In this document: one piece after another, positions 33,191-42,603 of the stretch
Position numbering within the stretch: the first letter of the stretch is position 1
Layout: every line of letters starts with the position of its first letter
Assembly: GCA_048498515.1 (NCBI GenBank)
Contig: JBEHXV010000008.1
Location: forward strand, 96,247 to 160,246
DNA from: UBA4416 sp048498515
GTDB taxonomy: Bacteria; Bacteroidota; Bacteroidia; B-17B0; Aurantibacillaceae
Length of the DNA: 64,000 bases
Direction: 5' to 3'
The notes under the pieces: model-generated
Database searches by the model: none
What the model saw: only the letters and a program-made list of their open reading frames with translations
What the model was told of the DNA's origin: nothing
Translations under genes and position numbers: made by a program

Positions 33191-33949
33191 ATGTTTTCAA
33201 GTAAACTCATAAAATTCCTTCCTGTCACTGTACTATTCATTATAGGACTTATTCTCTTTTTTTGTTTTAAAACTTCTGTCGATCTCAGCTACTGGTACCT
33301 CATCATTTGGATCAAACTATTTCTCCTCGTCCAGTTTTGCGGAGCCTATTTTATTGGCCTCAACTTTCACCTTAATTCAGTTAACAGTTTAAATACAAAC
33401 GAAAAAAAAGTACTGCTTACGTTTGATGATGGTCCGCATAACCCCAACACCCCAAAGGTGTTAGAGGTGCTTAAAAAGCACAATGCAAAAGCCGTGTTCT
33501 TTCTCATTGGTAAAAACATTGCCGGGAACGAAGCCATTGTAAAACAAATTGCAAGCGAAGGGCACCTGGTTGGTAACCATAGTTTTTCGCACCACAACTT
33601 CATCGATCTGTGGTCTGCTAAAAAAGTAAGGGCAGATTTTATTGAATGCCAGAAATTAATCCATGCGTTTCAACCTTCTTCAAAACTATTCCGTCCGCCT
33701 TATGGTGTTACCAATCCCAACATTGCTAAAGCGGTAAAACAATTAGGCCTCCAATCCATTGGCTGGAACATCCGCAGTTACGATACCTCCATAAAAGATA
33801 TAGAAAAAATAAAACATCGCATCCTTTCACAGTTAAAACCCGGCGCCATTATTTTACTGCACGACCGTTTGGATTTTATGCCGGACTTGTTGGAAAGCCT
33901 TATTCCTGCTATTAAGGATAAGGGATATGAGTTTGCTGATAAGATTTAA
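33191..33949 (+). CDS. Membrane-anchored polysaccharide deacetylase (CE4)
   Basis: A 252-residue protein with two N-terminal transmembrane helices (about residues 6-26 and 33-57) and a NodB/CE4 catalytic domain. Metal and catalytic motifs are present: LLTFDDGPHNPNTPKVLEVL, EGHLVGNHSFSHHNF, FRPPYGVTNPN and ILLHDRLDFMPDLLE. Family members remove N- or O-acetyl groups from glycans. An ATG 13 codons upstream lies in a palindromic repeat, so 33191 is preferred. A deacetylase-like gene is a recurring last member of Bacteroidota pigment-type KS clusters, and this one is co-directional with the KS cassette 73 bp away. Its substrate is unknown. Confidence 0.88.
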   Translation: MFSSKLIKFLPVTVLFIIGLILFFCFKTSVDLSYWYLIIWIKLFLLVQFCGAYFIGLNFHLNSVNSLNTNEKKVLLTFDDGPHNPNTPKVLEVLKKHNAKAVFFLIGKNIAGNEAIVKQIASEGHLVGNHSFSHHNFIDLWSAKKVRADFIECQKLIHAFQPSSKLFRPPYGVTNPNIAKAVKQLGLQSIGWNIRSYDTSIKDIEKIKHRILSQLKPGAIILLHDRLDFMPDLLESLIPAIKDKGYEFADKI

Positions 33950-34584
33950 TTCTCGCTTTTATTTAACATGAAGCCAATACTTAATTGTAAATTTTGAGTA
34001 TAGTTATTTTTAAGAATGTAATTCCAAGTCCCATCAGTCGTAAAAATGCGGTTACCTATCTCAGAAAAACAGACTGATCCTTCAATAAACATTCTGCGCT
34101 GTTTAACAGGTACATAATAGCCAATGTGCCCCTCTAAGACATATGTAAATCTTGGTGTCGCTTCGTTTCCTTTTCCATATACGTTTATCGATTGGAAGAT
34201 TCTAACACAAGGGGCTGCTCCTAAATCACAATAAAACCTCTTAAAATTATATGATAGGCAGATTGGTAAACGAATATAGCCATATATGGTCTGTGCCTCT
34301 TCAGATCGTCCGTCCGGTGTATAATAGTTTATATAATATATATCTGATCGGTGTCCTGTAACAAATATGGATACTCCATATTTGAGGGATAACTTATTTT
34401 TAAAATTCCGATGTATTTTAAAATCAGCACCAGGGACTTGAACTGGTTTCTGTGAATATGAATAGCTAGGAATATGCCTTTGAGAATAATTATAAGAAAG
34501 AACAAAACCTTTATCTTTATAAGGAAGTGTTTGCGAAAAATAATTTGCACTAAACAATAGTAATATAAAGGTGATTCTGTTCAT
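33946..34584 (-). CDS. Predicted outer-membrane beta-barrel protein
   Basis: A 212-residue protein with signal peptide (residues 1-18, ITFILLLFSANYFSQ) and alternating polar/hydrophobic strands rich in Tyr and Phe (KGFVLSYNYSQRHIP, KLSLKYGVSIFVTGH, TIYGYIRLPICLSYNFKRF, LQLSIGFML). This fits an eight-stranded outer-membrane barrel of the PorT/OmpW-like size, but no family is recognised. It converges with the deacetylase gene, their ends overlapping by 4 bp. Its expression would be separate. Function unknown. Confidence 0.7.
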   Translation of the reverse strand: MNRITFILLLFSANYFSQTLPYKDKGFVLSYNYSQRHIPSYSYSQKPVQVPGADFKIHRNFKNKLSLKYGVSIFVTGHRSDIYYINYYTPDGRSEEAQTIYGYIRLPICLSYNFKRFYCDLGAAPCVRIFQSINVYGKGNEATPRFTYVLEGHIGYYVPVKQRRMFIEGSVCFSEIGNRIFTTDGTWNYILKNNYTQNLQLSIGFMLNKSEN

Positions 34585-34651
34585 TAAGAATTATTTTTGC
34601 AGCATACTCTCTTCACCATATTTTTATTAAGAGACACTACAAAAATTATCT

Positions 34652-37600
34652 TTACCTTAACAACTTAAAGTACCCCGTTTTCTTGACCGGTTCGGCATCG
34701 CTATAGGTTTCCACTTCGGCCTGGTACACATAGGTTTCCATGTTTTGTGGCACACCTTTGTAAATACCATCCCAACCCGATTTCAGATCGGTGGTTTCAT
34801 AGATCAATTCACCCCAGCGGTTGTATACCCTAAAGTAATTCAGTTTACGAATGCCCCAGCCAGCAACGTTTATCAGATCGTTAATGCCGTCACCGTTAGG
34901 CGTAAAAGCGGTTGGTACATCCACGCTGCTCTTATCTTCAATATGCACAGTGTAAGTGTTCACACGCTCAAAACAACCCAGGGCGTCTTTTACCGTTACA
35001 CTATAGGTGTATTCCACCGTTGGCGAAGCTACGGGGTTAGGACAGGTTAAACAATCCAGCCAGTCGCCCGGTGTCCACGAATAGCTAAAGCCCGTACCCA
35101 CAAATCCGGGTAAAGGAGCTGTTTCTCCTATAACAATACTTGTGTCCCACGAAATTGGAATTGGCGGTTCCTGTATGGTTACCAGTAGCGTATTGCTGCC
35201 CACACAACCATAGCTGTTGTTAGCGGTTACCGAAAATAAAGTAGAGCTGTTAAGTGTGGCAATTGGGTTGGCACTGTTTGGGTTGTCGAGCCCCGCCGAT
35301 GGATCCCAGGTATACGTACTGGCGCCGCTCACGTGCAATTGTGTAGGGCTGCCCTGGCAGGTATCGCGCCCGCTTAACACTAAAACAGGAGTAGGGAAGA
35401 TCTGCATTATTTTTTCGAGTGTGTCTTTGCAACCATGCACATTGTCGGCAATAGCCAGTATAACCGTGTAAGTGCCCGAAGTGCTGTAAGTATGTGCAGG
35501 ACTTGTTGATGCACTGGAACCCCCATCGCCAAAATTCCAGCTATAAGAACTCGCGTTCTGCGATTGGTTGGTAAACAAGTCGGAAGTGCCTTCACAATGA
35601 GCCGTATCGGTTTGCAGGATCTCATTATTACGTTTAAAATCGGCCACTACCTGGTAAATGTTAATTGGTTTCACTACCGAGTACTTGCAGGCCGAATCGG
35701 CGCTGTAATAAGTTAGAGAAACGTTGGTGGTGCCTCCCGGCGGGTGGTAATTATACACGTGCGAAATAGGTGACTGAGCCGTTAAATTATAATCGGTACC
35801 ATCTCCATAATCCCAGCCCCATACAAATACACTCGACGTGTCTTTAATGGTAAATTTAATGGCTTCGCCTTTACAAATATTTATTTTATCCAATCCAAAA
35901 TCGGCAGAGGCGCTGTATACTTTTATGTTTTGTTTTGTCGTATCGCAGCAGCCAAAAGGCGTGCAGTTAATTAAGGTAACCGTATAAATGCCGGGGGCTG
36001 TGTAGGCGGTTCCTACGGTTTGGTTACCCACCACCGGCCCGCCACCTGCTCCAAAGCTCCAGTAGCGTGTTTGTGGCGAATAAGGATTAAGAGAGTTATC
36101 CGAGAACAATACGGTAGAACCCGCGCAGGCATTTTGCTTGGTAGGATTATTTTGGTTGGTGTACGACATGATGGCGTCAGGATAATTCTGAACCTGGATC
36201 ACATACGGTACCGAGTTGGCCCGGCAACCTGCCACATCAGCCGAGCTTAAGGTTACACTGTAATTTCCTCCGGCAGTATACGGATGCGTAACATTGTTAC
36301 CTGTCGTTACCTGAACCGGGCTGCCATCGCCATAGTTCCAGGTGTAAGTATTAACGCCTGCCGCTGTTGTAGACAGGGACACTGTTTTTCCGGCGCAGAG
36401 TTGGAATGGCGAAGCAATAATGTTTGGCGCATACGGCGCATTCATGACGACAGTAAATGTTTTGGAACTGGTACAGCCGCTGGCGTTGTTCACATTAAGT
36501 GTGATGGTGTATATGGTTGCGGGAGGTACTGCCGTTGTATAGGTGTGAGTAGCGTTTGGCGTTGTTACTGAAGGAGTTCCGTCGCCAAAGTTCCAGCTAT
36601 AACCTGTAACAGTTGTATTGGAAGTAACGCTTTGAGTGGCTGTTAAACTAAATGCCGGCACGCAACCAATGGTATTGGATAAGGAGGCATTAGCGGTAAT
36701 ATAACTTACCAGGATAGTTGTCCGGCTCGTATCGCGGCAACCGTTGGCATCTTTTACCACCAGGGTAATAGGCTGTGTACCCTGCGATAAGGTATAACTT
36801 GTTGTTGGACTATCGGTAATAACCGGCGGGTCGCTGCCAAAGAACCAGATATAACCCACACCACATTTCCCATCCACATCCTGGCTTAAGGTGGCGCCAT
36901 AATTGGTATTTACACCGGCGCAGGTAACCGACTGGCTGGTAATGGTAGCTTTGATATCCCTTACTTTTAGTTTCAGCGTATCATAATCAGGCAAACAACC
37001 CGTTAATGAATTTTCTCCTTTTAAGATCACGTCATAATCACCGGTTGCGGCGTAAGTGTGATAAAGCGTATGTGCCCCGGATGTATACACGGTATCCCGC
37101 TGCCCATCGCCATACCGGATCTCACAAAACGCGGCATCCTGTAACTCCAGGTTGAATTTAACTTTGAAAACAGAATCACAGCGTGTGTAAAGCCTTCCCG
37201 AAACAATAGGACCTTTTACCATTACCTGGCTCGGCAGGGTTGTATCGTGTTCGCAGCCAAAGCTATAAGCCGTCAATGTCAACGAATGATTCCCCGTGTG
37301 CGAGTACTGCCAGCTTGGGTTGGCGTCGCTAATACAATGCGAGAAATAACTTGCATCCGAGGTAACATGCCAGTGATTGACCGAATCGGATACAGGAGTA
37401 AGGTTGGTAATGGTAACCGGTTCATAGGGACATACCACGGTTGGCGAGAATGTAAAATTAGGATGTGGTGGCACCGACACATGGATTGGCCATTTAAAGG
37501 AGGTGTCCTTACATCCGGGCACATTGATGATAGAAAGTGTTGCATAATAATAGCCCGGGTTGGTGTAGGTATGAGTTACTAAAGTATTGGTGCCGCTGCT

Positions 37601-39079
37601 GGTAATACCATCGCCAAAGTTCCAGGTCCAATTTGTAATTGGGGTGGTCGACTGGCTGGTGTCCCTGAAGGTAACGGTGAGCGGGTTACATCCCTGTATC
37701 ACATCGGTATGAAAGAAGGCGGTTGGCCGTTGGATCGTATCCAGCGATTTTATAATGGTATCCTTGCAGCCGCCGGGAGTTATGGCTATCAAGGTAGCCG
37801 TTAAAGGCAGTGGTTGATAGATGGTGTATGGGTTTAAGCTTCCCTGCGTAAATGTATGGGTTGGATTGGTTAGCGTTGAGGTAGTGCTTGTACCGGTTCC
37901 CGAAAAGCTCCACGAATAACTGGTTGCACCTGTGGACGTATTTGTATAGTTTACAACCAGCGGCGAGTTACAGCTAAAGGGTGGAACGGAGGTAAAGTTG
38001 GCAATGGCCCTTTCCACATTAACCGTGTAGGTTTTGGTTGATGAGCAGGATCCAAGATAAGTAGTAGCTGTTATGGTGAAAACGCCTGAACTTACATAAG
38101 TGTGGGTAAATGTTAGCGGAGGAAAAATGGTTTGTACCGGTGTGCCATCACCAAAATTCCATTGTGTTACCGTTGTTGCCGACGTATCCCTTACATAAAA
38201 CGTTTGTTTATAACAGGCAAAATTGCTTAGGGCTGCTGTAACCGATGGATTGGCAACAGTAACAGTCACCGTTTTTGTATCGCTGCAGGCATTGTTATCG
38301 GTGCAGGTAAGGGTTACCGGATAAGAACCCGGGGCTGTAAATGTTACAGGTGGAGGATTTACCGCTGTTGAGGGCGTTCCGTTCAGGTTCCAGCTATACG
38401 TTAAGGCCGTACTACCGGTAGTACTGTTGCTGCTTGAATTGGAGCCGCTGAATGTAGCGGTAAATGGAGCCACGCAGGAACTCACCGGCGTAGGCGTGGT
38501 GGTAATTATAATATTAGGTTTGGTAGAAACTTTTATCAGGGCTGTTTTGGTAATGGAACTGTCGCAGCCATGTCCATCCTTGTAAATCAAGGTCACATTA
38601 AAGGTGCCGCCAATCGTGTAAACGTAATTAGGATTTTGGGCATTGCTCACACCCCCATCGCCAAACGACCATTGCCACTGCGGCGGAAGCGTACCGCCCG
38701 CGTTAACCGATTGGTCGGTGAACGACACATTTAAAGGCACGCAACCATGTGTTACATTTAGCGTAAAATTAGGAGTAGGCTTGCCGTAGGCTGTAATGCT
38801 TAGTGTTTTAGTGGTCGGGCTTCCCGATACAATGGCCGTATAGGTGGTGACATAAGTTCCCGGGCTGCTGAAGGTATGTGTTGGGTTATTAATGTTGGAG
38901 AAAGTACCATCGCCAAATGCCCATTGAATGCTGGAAGCGCCGGTTATACCGGTGTACTGTACACCCACCAGGGGAGCGCAGCCAACCGTAGGCGTTGCCG
39001 AAATGGTTTGCGAGTAAGTGCTTGATGAGATACCGATGCAAAGAAAAAAAAGACAAATAATGAGCCGGGTTTTATACAT
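34652..39079 (-). CDS. Giant PKD-repeat surface protein with T9SS type B domain
   Basis: A 1475-residue secreted protein. Residues 1-24 are a signal peptide. From residue 25 to about 1290 it consists of tandem PKD beta-sandwich domains, about a dozen or more, recognised by repeats such as WAFGDGTFSN, WSFGDGGVSNAQNP, WTWNFGDGITS, YSWNFGDGTPS and YTWNYGDGSPV. The C-terminus VDVPTAFTPNGDGINDLI then YFRVYNRWGELIYET and WDGIYKG is the gliding-motility/CHU_C type B sorting domain exported by the type IX system and attached to the surface. Likely an adhesin. The T9SS PorE/PorP-like genes lie 1.5 kb upstream on the same strand. Confidence 0.94.
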   Translation of the reverse strand: MYKTRLIICLFFLCIGISSSTYSQTISATPTVGCAPLVGVQYTGITGASSIQWAFGDGTFSNINNPTHTFSSPGTYVTTYTAIVSGSPTTKTLSITAYGKPTPNFTLNVTHGCVPLNVSFTDQSVNAGGTLPPQWQWSFGDGGVSNAQNPNYVYTIGGTFNVTLIYKDGHGCDSSITKTALIKVSTKPNIIITTTPTPVSSCVAPFTATFSGSNSSSNSTTGSTALTYSWNLNGTPSTAVNPPPVTFTAPGSYPVTLTCTDNNACSDTKTVTVTVANPSVTAALSNFACYKQTFYVRDTSATTVTQWNFGDGTPVQTIFPPLTFTHTYVSSGVFTITATTYLGSCSSTKTYTVNVERAIANFTSVPPFSCNSPLVVNYTNTSTGATSYSWSFSGTGTSTTSTLTNPTHTFTQGSLNPYTIYQPLPLTATLIAITPGGCKDTIIKSLDTIQRPTAFFHTDVIQGCNPLTVTFRDTSQSTTPITNWTWNFGDGITSSGTNTLVTHTYTNPGYYYATLSIINVPGCKDTSFKWPIHVSVPPHPNFTFSPTVVCPYEPVTITNLTPVSDSVNHWHVTSDASYFSHCISDANPSWQYSHTGNHSLTLTAYSFGCEHDTTLPSQVMVKGPIVSGRLYTRCDSVFKVKFNLELQDAAFCEIRYGDGQRDTVYTSGAHTLYHTYAATGDYDVILKGENSLTGCLPDYDTLKLKVRDIKATITSQSVTCAGVNTNYGATLSQDVDGKCGVGYIWFFGSDPPVITDSPTTSYTLSQGTQPITLVVKDANGCRDTSRTTILVSYITANASLSNTIGCVPAFSLTATQSVTSNTTVTGYSWNFGDGTPSVTTPNATHTYTTAVPPATIYTITLNVNNASGCTSSKTFTVVMNAPYAPNIIASPFQLCAGKTVSLSTTAAGVNTYTWNYGDGSPVQVTTGNNVTHPYTAGGNYSVTLSSADVAGCRANSVPYVIQVQNYPDAIMSYTNQNNPTKQNACAGSTVLFSDNSLNPYSPQTRYWSFGAGGGPVVGNQTVGTAYTAPGIYTVTLINCTPFGCCDTTKQNIKVYSASADFGLDKINICKGEAIKFTIKDTSSVFVWGWDYGDGTDYNLTAQSPISHVYNYHPPGGTTNVSLTYYSADSACKYSVVKPINIYQVVADFKRNNEILQTDTAHCEGTSDLFTNQSQNASSYSWNFGDGGSSASTSPAHTYSTSGTYTVILAIADNVHGCKDTLEKIMQIFPTPVLVLSGRDTCQGSPTQLHVSGASTYTWDPSAGLDNPNSANPIATLNSSTLFSVTANNSYGCVGSNTLLVTIQEPPIPISWDTSIVIGETAPLPGFVGTGFSYSWTPGDWLDCLTCPNPVASPTVEYTYSVTVKDALGCFERVNTYTVHIEDKSSVDVPTAFTPNGDGINDLINVAGWGIRKLNYFRVYNRWGELIYETTDLKSGWDGIYKGVPQNMETYVYQAEVETYSDAEPVKKTGYFKLLR

Positions 39080-39108
39080 CGGTATTTTTTTTAGTACATT
39101 TACTTTAA

Positions 39109-39116
39109 CAAATATA
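39109..39116 (-). promoter_or_regulatory. -7 box (TATATTTG) of the PKD protein gene
   Basis: Exact TAnnTTTG on the minus strand, 29 nt ahead of the start codon at 39079, in the 64-bp gap shared with the divergent protease gene. Confidence 0.6.
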
Positions 39117-39143
39117 ATTTATTTTTTCAAAAAACCACTATCC

Positions 39144-39959
39144 ATGCTATCAAGAATAGTTATAATTATTGCCTTCATGCCTCTTTTTCTCAGGGCACAA
39201 ATTAGCCAGGAATGTGGTTATAAAATGTCGGCCGCGCAATTATTACAACATTATGCCAGGGTTCAGGCCGTTCCAACCCTGTTGCCCCACGATACGTGCC
39301 TGCACCGCGAGCTGTCGTTGGTTTTTCATATTGTGCTGGATAGTACAGGACAGCCTGGGGTGAGTGTGGCTTCTCTCGATGCCTGCGTGAACCAGTTAAA
39401 CAGTGTATGGAAACCCATTTGCGTATCGTTTAAACGATGCAGCGTAAACTATGTACCCGATTATAACTATAACCAGTGGAAGGATGTGATCCATGAACCC
39501 ACTTTTTTTCCGAACTATTTTGTTGATAATACCATTGACATTGTACTGGTGGATAATATTGTTACCCCTTCCGGCGCGTCGGGTTATGCCGCTACCATGA
39601 GCCACATTGTGATGAATAAGAGTGCCCTGGGTGGCACCACACCCATTCACGAAATGGGACACCTGTTTGGATTACCTCATACCTTTGTGGGAGGAACCGA
39701 ACTGGTTAGAAGAACCAATTGCTATTCGGCCGGCGATGGTTTTTGTGATACGGAGGCGGATTGTTATCCAGCGGGAAACAATGTCATAGGCCATTGTGAT
39801 TTTATCCCCGGACCCAAAGATGCCAATAATGATTTTTACACACCACCCCTGGATAATTATATGACTTATTTCAAGTCTTGCCGCTGCCGTTTTACACAAG
39901 AGCAATATAACTTTATGGTGTATACCTATTTAACGGCGGGTGGCACGCAGCTGCATTAA
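39144..39959 (+). CDS. Secreted M43-type (pappalysin-like) zinc metalloprotease
   Basis: A 271-residue protein. The ATG at 39144 is chosen because it begins a signal peptide (LSRIVIIIAFMPLFLRAQ); an upstream in-frame start at 39018 would overlap the divergent PKD gene. The metzincin motif HEMGHLFGLPHT supplies zinc ligands His169, His173 and His179 with catalytic Glu170, and the Met-turn region DNYMTYFKSCRCRFTQEQ is characteristic of the M43 family. Cysteines in NCYSAGDGFCDTEADC suggest disulfides. Unlike many M43 proteins of Bacteroidota there is no T9SS sorting domain, so it may remain in the periplasm or be cleaved. Divergent from the PKD gene. Confidence 0.9.
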   Translation: MLSRIVIIIAFMPLFLRAQISQECGYKMSAAQLLQHYARVQAVPTLLPHDTCLHRELSLVFHIVLDSTGQPGVSVASLDACVNQLNSVWKPICVSFKRCSVNYVPDYNYNQWKDVIHEPTFFPNYFVDNTIDIVLVDNIVTPSGASGYAATMSHIVMNKSALGGTTPIHEMGHLFGLPHTFVGGTELVRRTNCYSAGDGFCDTEADCYPAGNNVIGHCDFIPGPKDANNDFYTPPLDNYMTYFKSCRCRFTQEQYNFMVYTYLTAGGTQLH

Positions 39960-40471
39960 GCCAGCTTTTTACTGAGGATCACGCTGCGGTAATTTGTCAC
40001 GGCCCATTGGGTATAGGCTACGAAATCATAGCCACGTTTTTTATAGTAATTAATTAACCCGGTTGCACCTTCGGCAGTATCTATGCTTATTTGTTTTGCT
40101 TTATCCCTTATGGCGCATTGTTCGGCAACATCAATTAACCTGGCTCCAAGCCCGCTGTTTTGATATTGAGGATCGACTGCAAACTGCCCGTAAGCCGCTA
40201 CAAATGGCTGGTCATAATGCTCATGACCCATTTTTGTTTCAGGAGAACGGTATGCAATTGTACCAATGAGTGTATCGTCAAGCAAGGCAACATAACATTC
40301 TGCCTTGTTAATGCGCTGCCGGGTTGTTTCCACATCCTGGTGTGAAGCATGAAAACGAAAGCCCTGGTCGGCCAGTTTTTTGTAAGATCGGTGAAGTAAT
40401 GAAGTGAGTTCCTCTATGTTATCTGATTCCTGAATAGGACGGATAATTATCTGTGAAAGTAAATTGTTCAT
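39956..40471 (-). CDS. GNAT-family N-acetyltransferase
   Basis: A 171-residue acetyltransferase beginning at the ATG at 40471 (MNNLLSQIIIRPIQES); a start 17 codons upstream would run through a dispersed palindrome. The acetyl-CoA binding loop is in QFAVDPQYQNSGLGARLID (R/Q-x-x-G-x-G/A-like), followed by AEQCAIRDKAKQISIDTAEG and YYKKRGYDFVAYTQW, the usual beta4-alpha3 and C-terminal elements. Substrate unknown. Its end overlaps the protease gene end by 4 bp (convergent). Confidence 0.85.
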   Translation of the reverse strand: MNNLLSQIIIRPIQESDNIEELTSLLHRSYKKLADQGFRFHASHQDVETTRQRINKAECYVALLDDTLIGTIAYRSPETKMGHEHYDQPFVAAYGQFAVDPQYQNSGLGARLIDVAEQCAIRDKAKQISIDTAEGATGLINYYKKRGYDFVAYTQWAVTNYRSVILSKKLA

Positions 40472-40499
40472 AGATGAATAGTATAAAGAGTTTTCAGAA

Positions 40500-40547
40500 C
40501 AGTTCTCGACTCTCTCGATCACGACAAGTCGTGATGACGAACTGACA
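40500..40547. repeat. Dispersed palindrome, variant with inner hairpin
   Basis: CAGTTCTCGACTC on the left and GACGAACTGACA on the right are the shared family ends; inside, ATCACGAC pairs with GTCGTGAT. Located between the acetyltransferase and the PorE-like gene. Confidence 0.7.
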
Positions 40548-40563
40548 AAACATTTACAAAACC

Positions 40564-42603
40564 CTAATCCTCATCACCAAAATTGGTAATGGTGCCTACG
40601 ATCTTAAATTCTGTTCTCCGGTTCTTGGCACGGCCCTCCGGGTTATCGGAACCATCTTTGTTTTTGTTAGGTGCCACCGGCATGCTTTCGCCATAACCTT
40701 TGGCCTGTAAACGTTCCCGTGCAATGCCCTTGCTAATGAGGTAGTTCACCACGCTCTCGGCACGTTTTTGCGAGAGCTTCATGTTGTACTCATCGCTTCC
40801 CTTATTGTCGGTATGAGAAGAGATCTCGACAATGAGGTCGGGGTTCAGCGTCATAATTTCAAGCACGGTGGTATCAATGGTAATGGTTGAGTTTTTCATC
40901 AGGTCGGAACGGTCGAACTCATAATTGATATTCTCTAAAGCAATGGCATGATTTGGTAATTTTGAAAGCACGAACTTGTTCTCAAACGTTTTATCCTGGG
41001 TTTCGTTTTTGGTTGAGATCTCCGCATTCGCGTTCAGGTAACCCGGTTTTTTAGCTACCAGTTTATATTCCTGTCCCGCTTCAATACTGGTTTTATAATT
41101 TCCCTGCTTATCTACCATCACCGTTTTAATTAAAACAGGCTCTTCGTATTTTTTGTCAACGAGGTAAATGTCAACCAGGGCACTGTCGAGATTCGCGGTT
41201 GTTTTATTGGCAAACAATTCTTTTACATTACCTGCCGCAAACAAGTGAATGTAGGCGGTTTGCTTGTGGCTATAAATATCATCGCAGCAGGTAGCATTCT
41301 TTAAAGCCACACCACCTTTACGGTTCGAAACTAAAAATCCTTCTTCCCTGTTCTTTGAGATCGAATAGTAGATGTCATCGGCGCCTGAGTTCACCGGTTC
41401 GCCCAGGTTCTCGGGATTTGTCCATTTACGGCCGTCGCCAATCACTTTGTAAATGTCCAGGCCCCCTAAACCGCCCCAACCTTCCGAACTAAAAAATAAA
41501 CTACGTGTATCATTGTCAAAGAAAGGGGTCATTTCATCTTTAGGGGTATTTATTTTTACACCGGCATTCTTTGGCGCTTTGTAAATCTTTTTCTTTTTGT
41601 CATATACAAAATACCAGACGTCGAGCCCGCCTTTTCCTTTTGGCCGGTTACTCACAAAATACACCATTTCATTCCCCTTAACAGGATCAATGCAAACAGC
41701 GGGTTGTGTACTGGTGTAATTAGGATTGTTAATGGTTTTATTCAGCTTCACAGGTTCTGTCCATTCACCATTTACTTTTTCGGTCATAAAAATAGCGCAT
41801 ACCATCACCCCTTTCCAGTTTGGCTTGCATGAGGTGTAGTACATTTTATTGCCATCGGGTGTAAAGGTAGCGTTCCCAACATTTTCGCCGGGTTTATTAT
41901 AGGTACCACCCATAAACTCTTCGCCAAACACCCAGTTATTATCAACCTTTTTGGCGGTGTAAAATTTGCGTACCGGAATATTGGCGCTGTCTTCGCCTTC
42001 GGTCACGTATTCCTTTTTATTGGTCCTGAGCGAAGAGTATAAAAACGTGTTCTCATCCATCGATATGGGCGAAAGCTCCACGTGCACTTTATTAATAGAA
42101 GTATCGAGGTGTTGCACAATGAACTTTTGTGTTTGGTTCATGATGTTCTTCACCGAATCGCAAAACACAATTTCTTTTTTGGCCTGTTTTTTCAGGTCTT
42201 TTTCAGGGCCTTTATATTCTTTAATGAATTTGGCATAATTCTCTTTTGCTTTTGGGTACTTGGCCGAGGTTTTGCACATTTCGGCATAATAGTATAATGC
42301 CAGGGCATTCTTTTCCTTATCAGATTCGTAGGCCTTCAGGTACATTTTTTCGGCCCTTTCGTAATCACGAACCAGGCGGTAGGCATCGGCAATTTTGTAT
42401 TGCACCTTACTGTCGGTAGGAACTTTTTTCAAATACGCTTCATAAAATTCAATGGCAGTATTCTGATCTCCCTGGGAGGCATAACTGTTCCCCAGTTTTT
42501 TCAGGTCCTTGGGTGACATGCGCGCCCTGGCAGCACTGTCGGTTTGCGAGTAGCCACAGAAACAAAGGAAGATAAATATGATAAAGAGCCTAATACCTGT
42601 CAC
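40564..42603 (-). CDS. OmpA/TPR/PD40 protein, PorE-like T9SS component
   Basis: A 679-residue protein. A signal peptide (FIIFIFLCFCGYSQ) is followed by TPR-like helices (residues about 28-130, AIEFYEAYLKKVPTDSKVQY), WD40-like PD40 beta-propeller repeats (about 170-430, including NATFTPDGNKMYYTSC and DMTPFF-like units), a CarboxypepD_reg-like domain (about 450-540), and a C-terminal OmpA peptidoglycan-binding domain (ENINYEFDRSDLMKNS, SHTDNKGSDEYNMKLSQKRA, GRAKNRRTEFKIVG). This order matches PorE of the type IX secretion system, which links the machinery to peptidoglycan. It starts with GTG overlapping the PorP-like gene end by 14 bp. Confidence 0.9.
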   Translation of the reverse strand: MTGIRLFIIFIFLCFCGYSQTDSAARARMSPKDLKKLGNSYASQGDQNTAIEFYEAYLKKVPTDSKVQYKIADAYRLVRDYERAEKMYLKAYESDKEKNALALYYYAEMCKTSAKYPKAKENYAKFIKEYKGPEKDLKKQAKKEIVFCDSVKNIMNQTQKFIVQHLDTSINKVHVELSPISMDENTFLYSSLRTNKKEYVTEGEDSANIPVRKFYTAKKVDNNWVFGEEFMGGTYNKPGENVGNATFTPDGNKMYYTSCKPNWKGVMVCAIFMTEKVNGEWTEPVKLNKTINNPNYTSTQPAVCIDPVKGNEMVYFVSNRPKGKGGLDVWYFVYDKKKKIYKAPKNAGVKINTPKDEMTPFFDNDTRSLFFSSEGWGGLGGLDIYKVIGDGRKWTNPENLGEPVNSGADDIYYSISKNREEGFLVSNRKGGVALKNATCCDDIYSHKQTAYIHLFAAGNVKELFANKTTANLDSALVDIYLVDKKYEEPVLIKTVMVDKQGNYKTSIEAGQEYKLVAKKPGYLNANAEISTKNETQDKTFENKFVLSKLPNHAIALENINYEFDRSDLMKNSTITIDTTVLEIMTLNPDLIVEISSHTDNKGSDEYNMKLSQKRAESVVNYLISKGIARERLQAKGYGESMPVAPNKNKDGSDNPEGRAKNRRTEFKIVGTITNFGDED

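Noticed and set aside
36284..36571. Plus-strand frame inside the PKD gene
   Set aside because: Shadow of the well-supported minus-strand gene.
34652..39079. Internal DNA repeats suggesting a CRISPR or tandem array
   Set aside because: They correspond to PKD-domain codons in one long open frame; similarity is at protein level.
39018..39143. N-terminal extension of the M43 protease
   Set aside because: It would overlap the divergent PKD gene and its promoter, and the signal peptide begins at 39144.
40472..40522. N-terminal extension of the acetyltransferase
   Set aside because: The extra residues are encoded by a dispersed palindrome.
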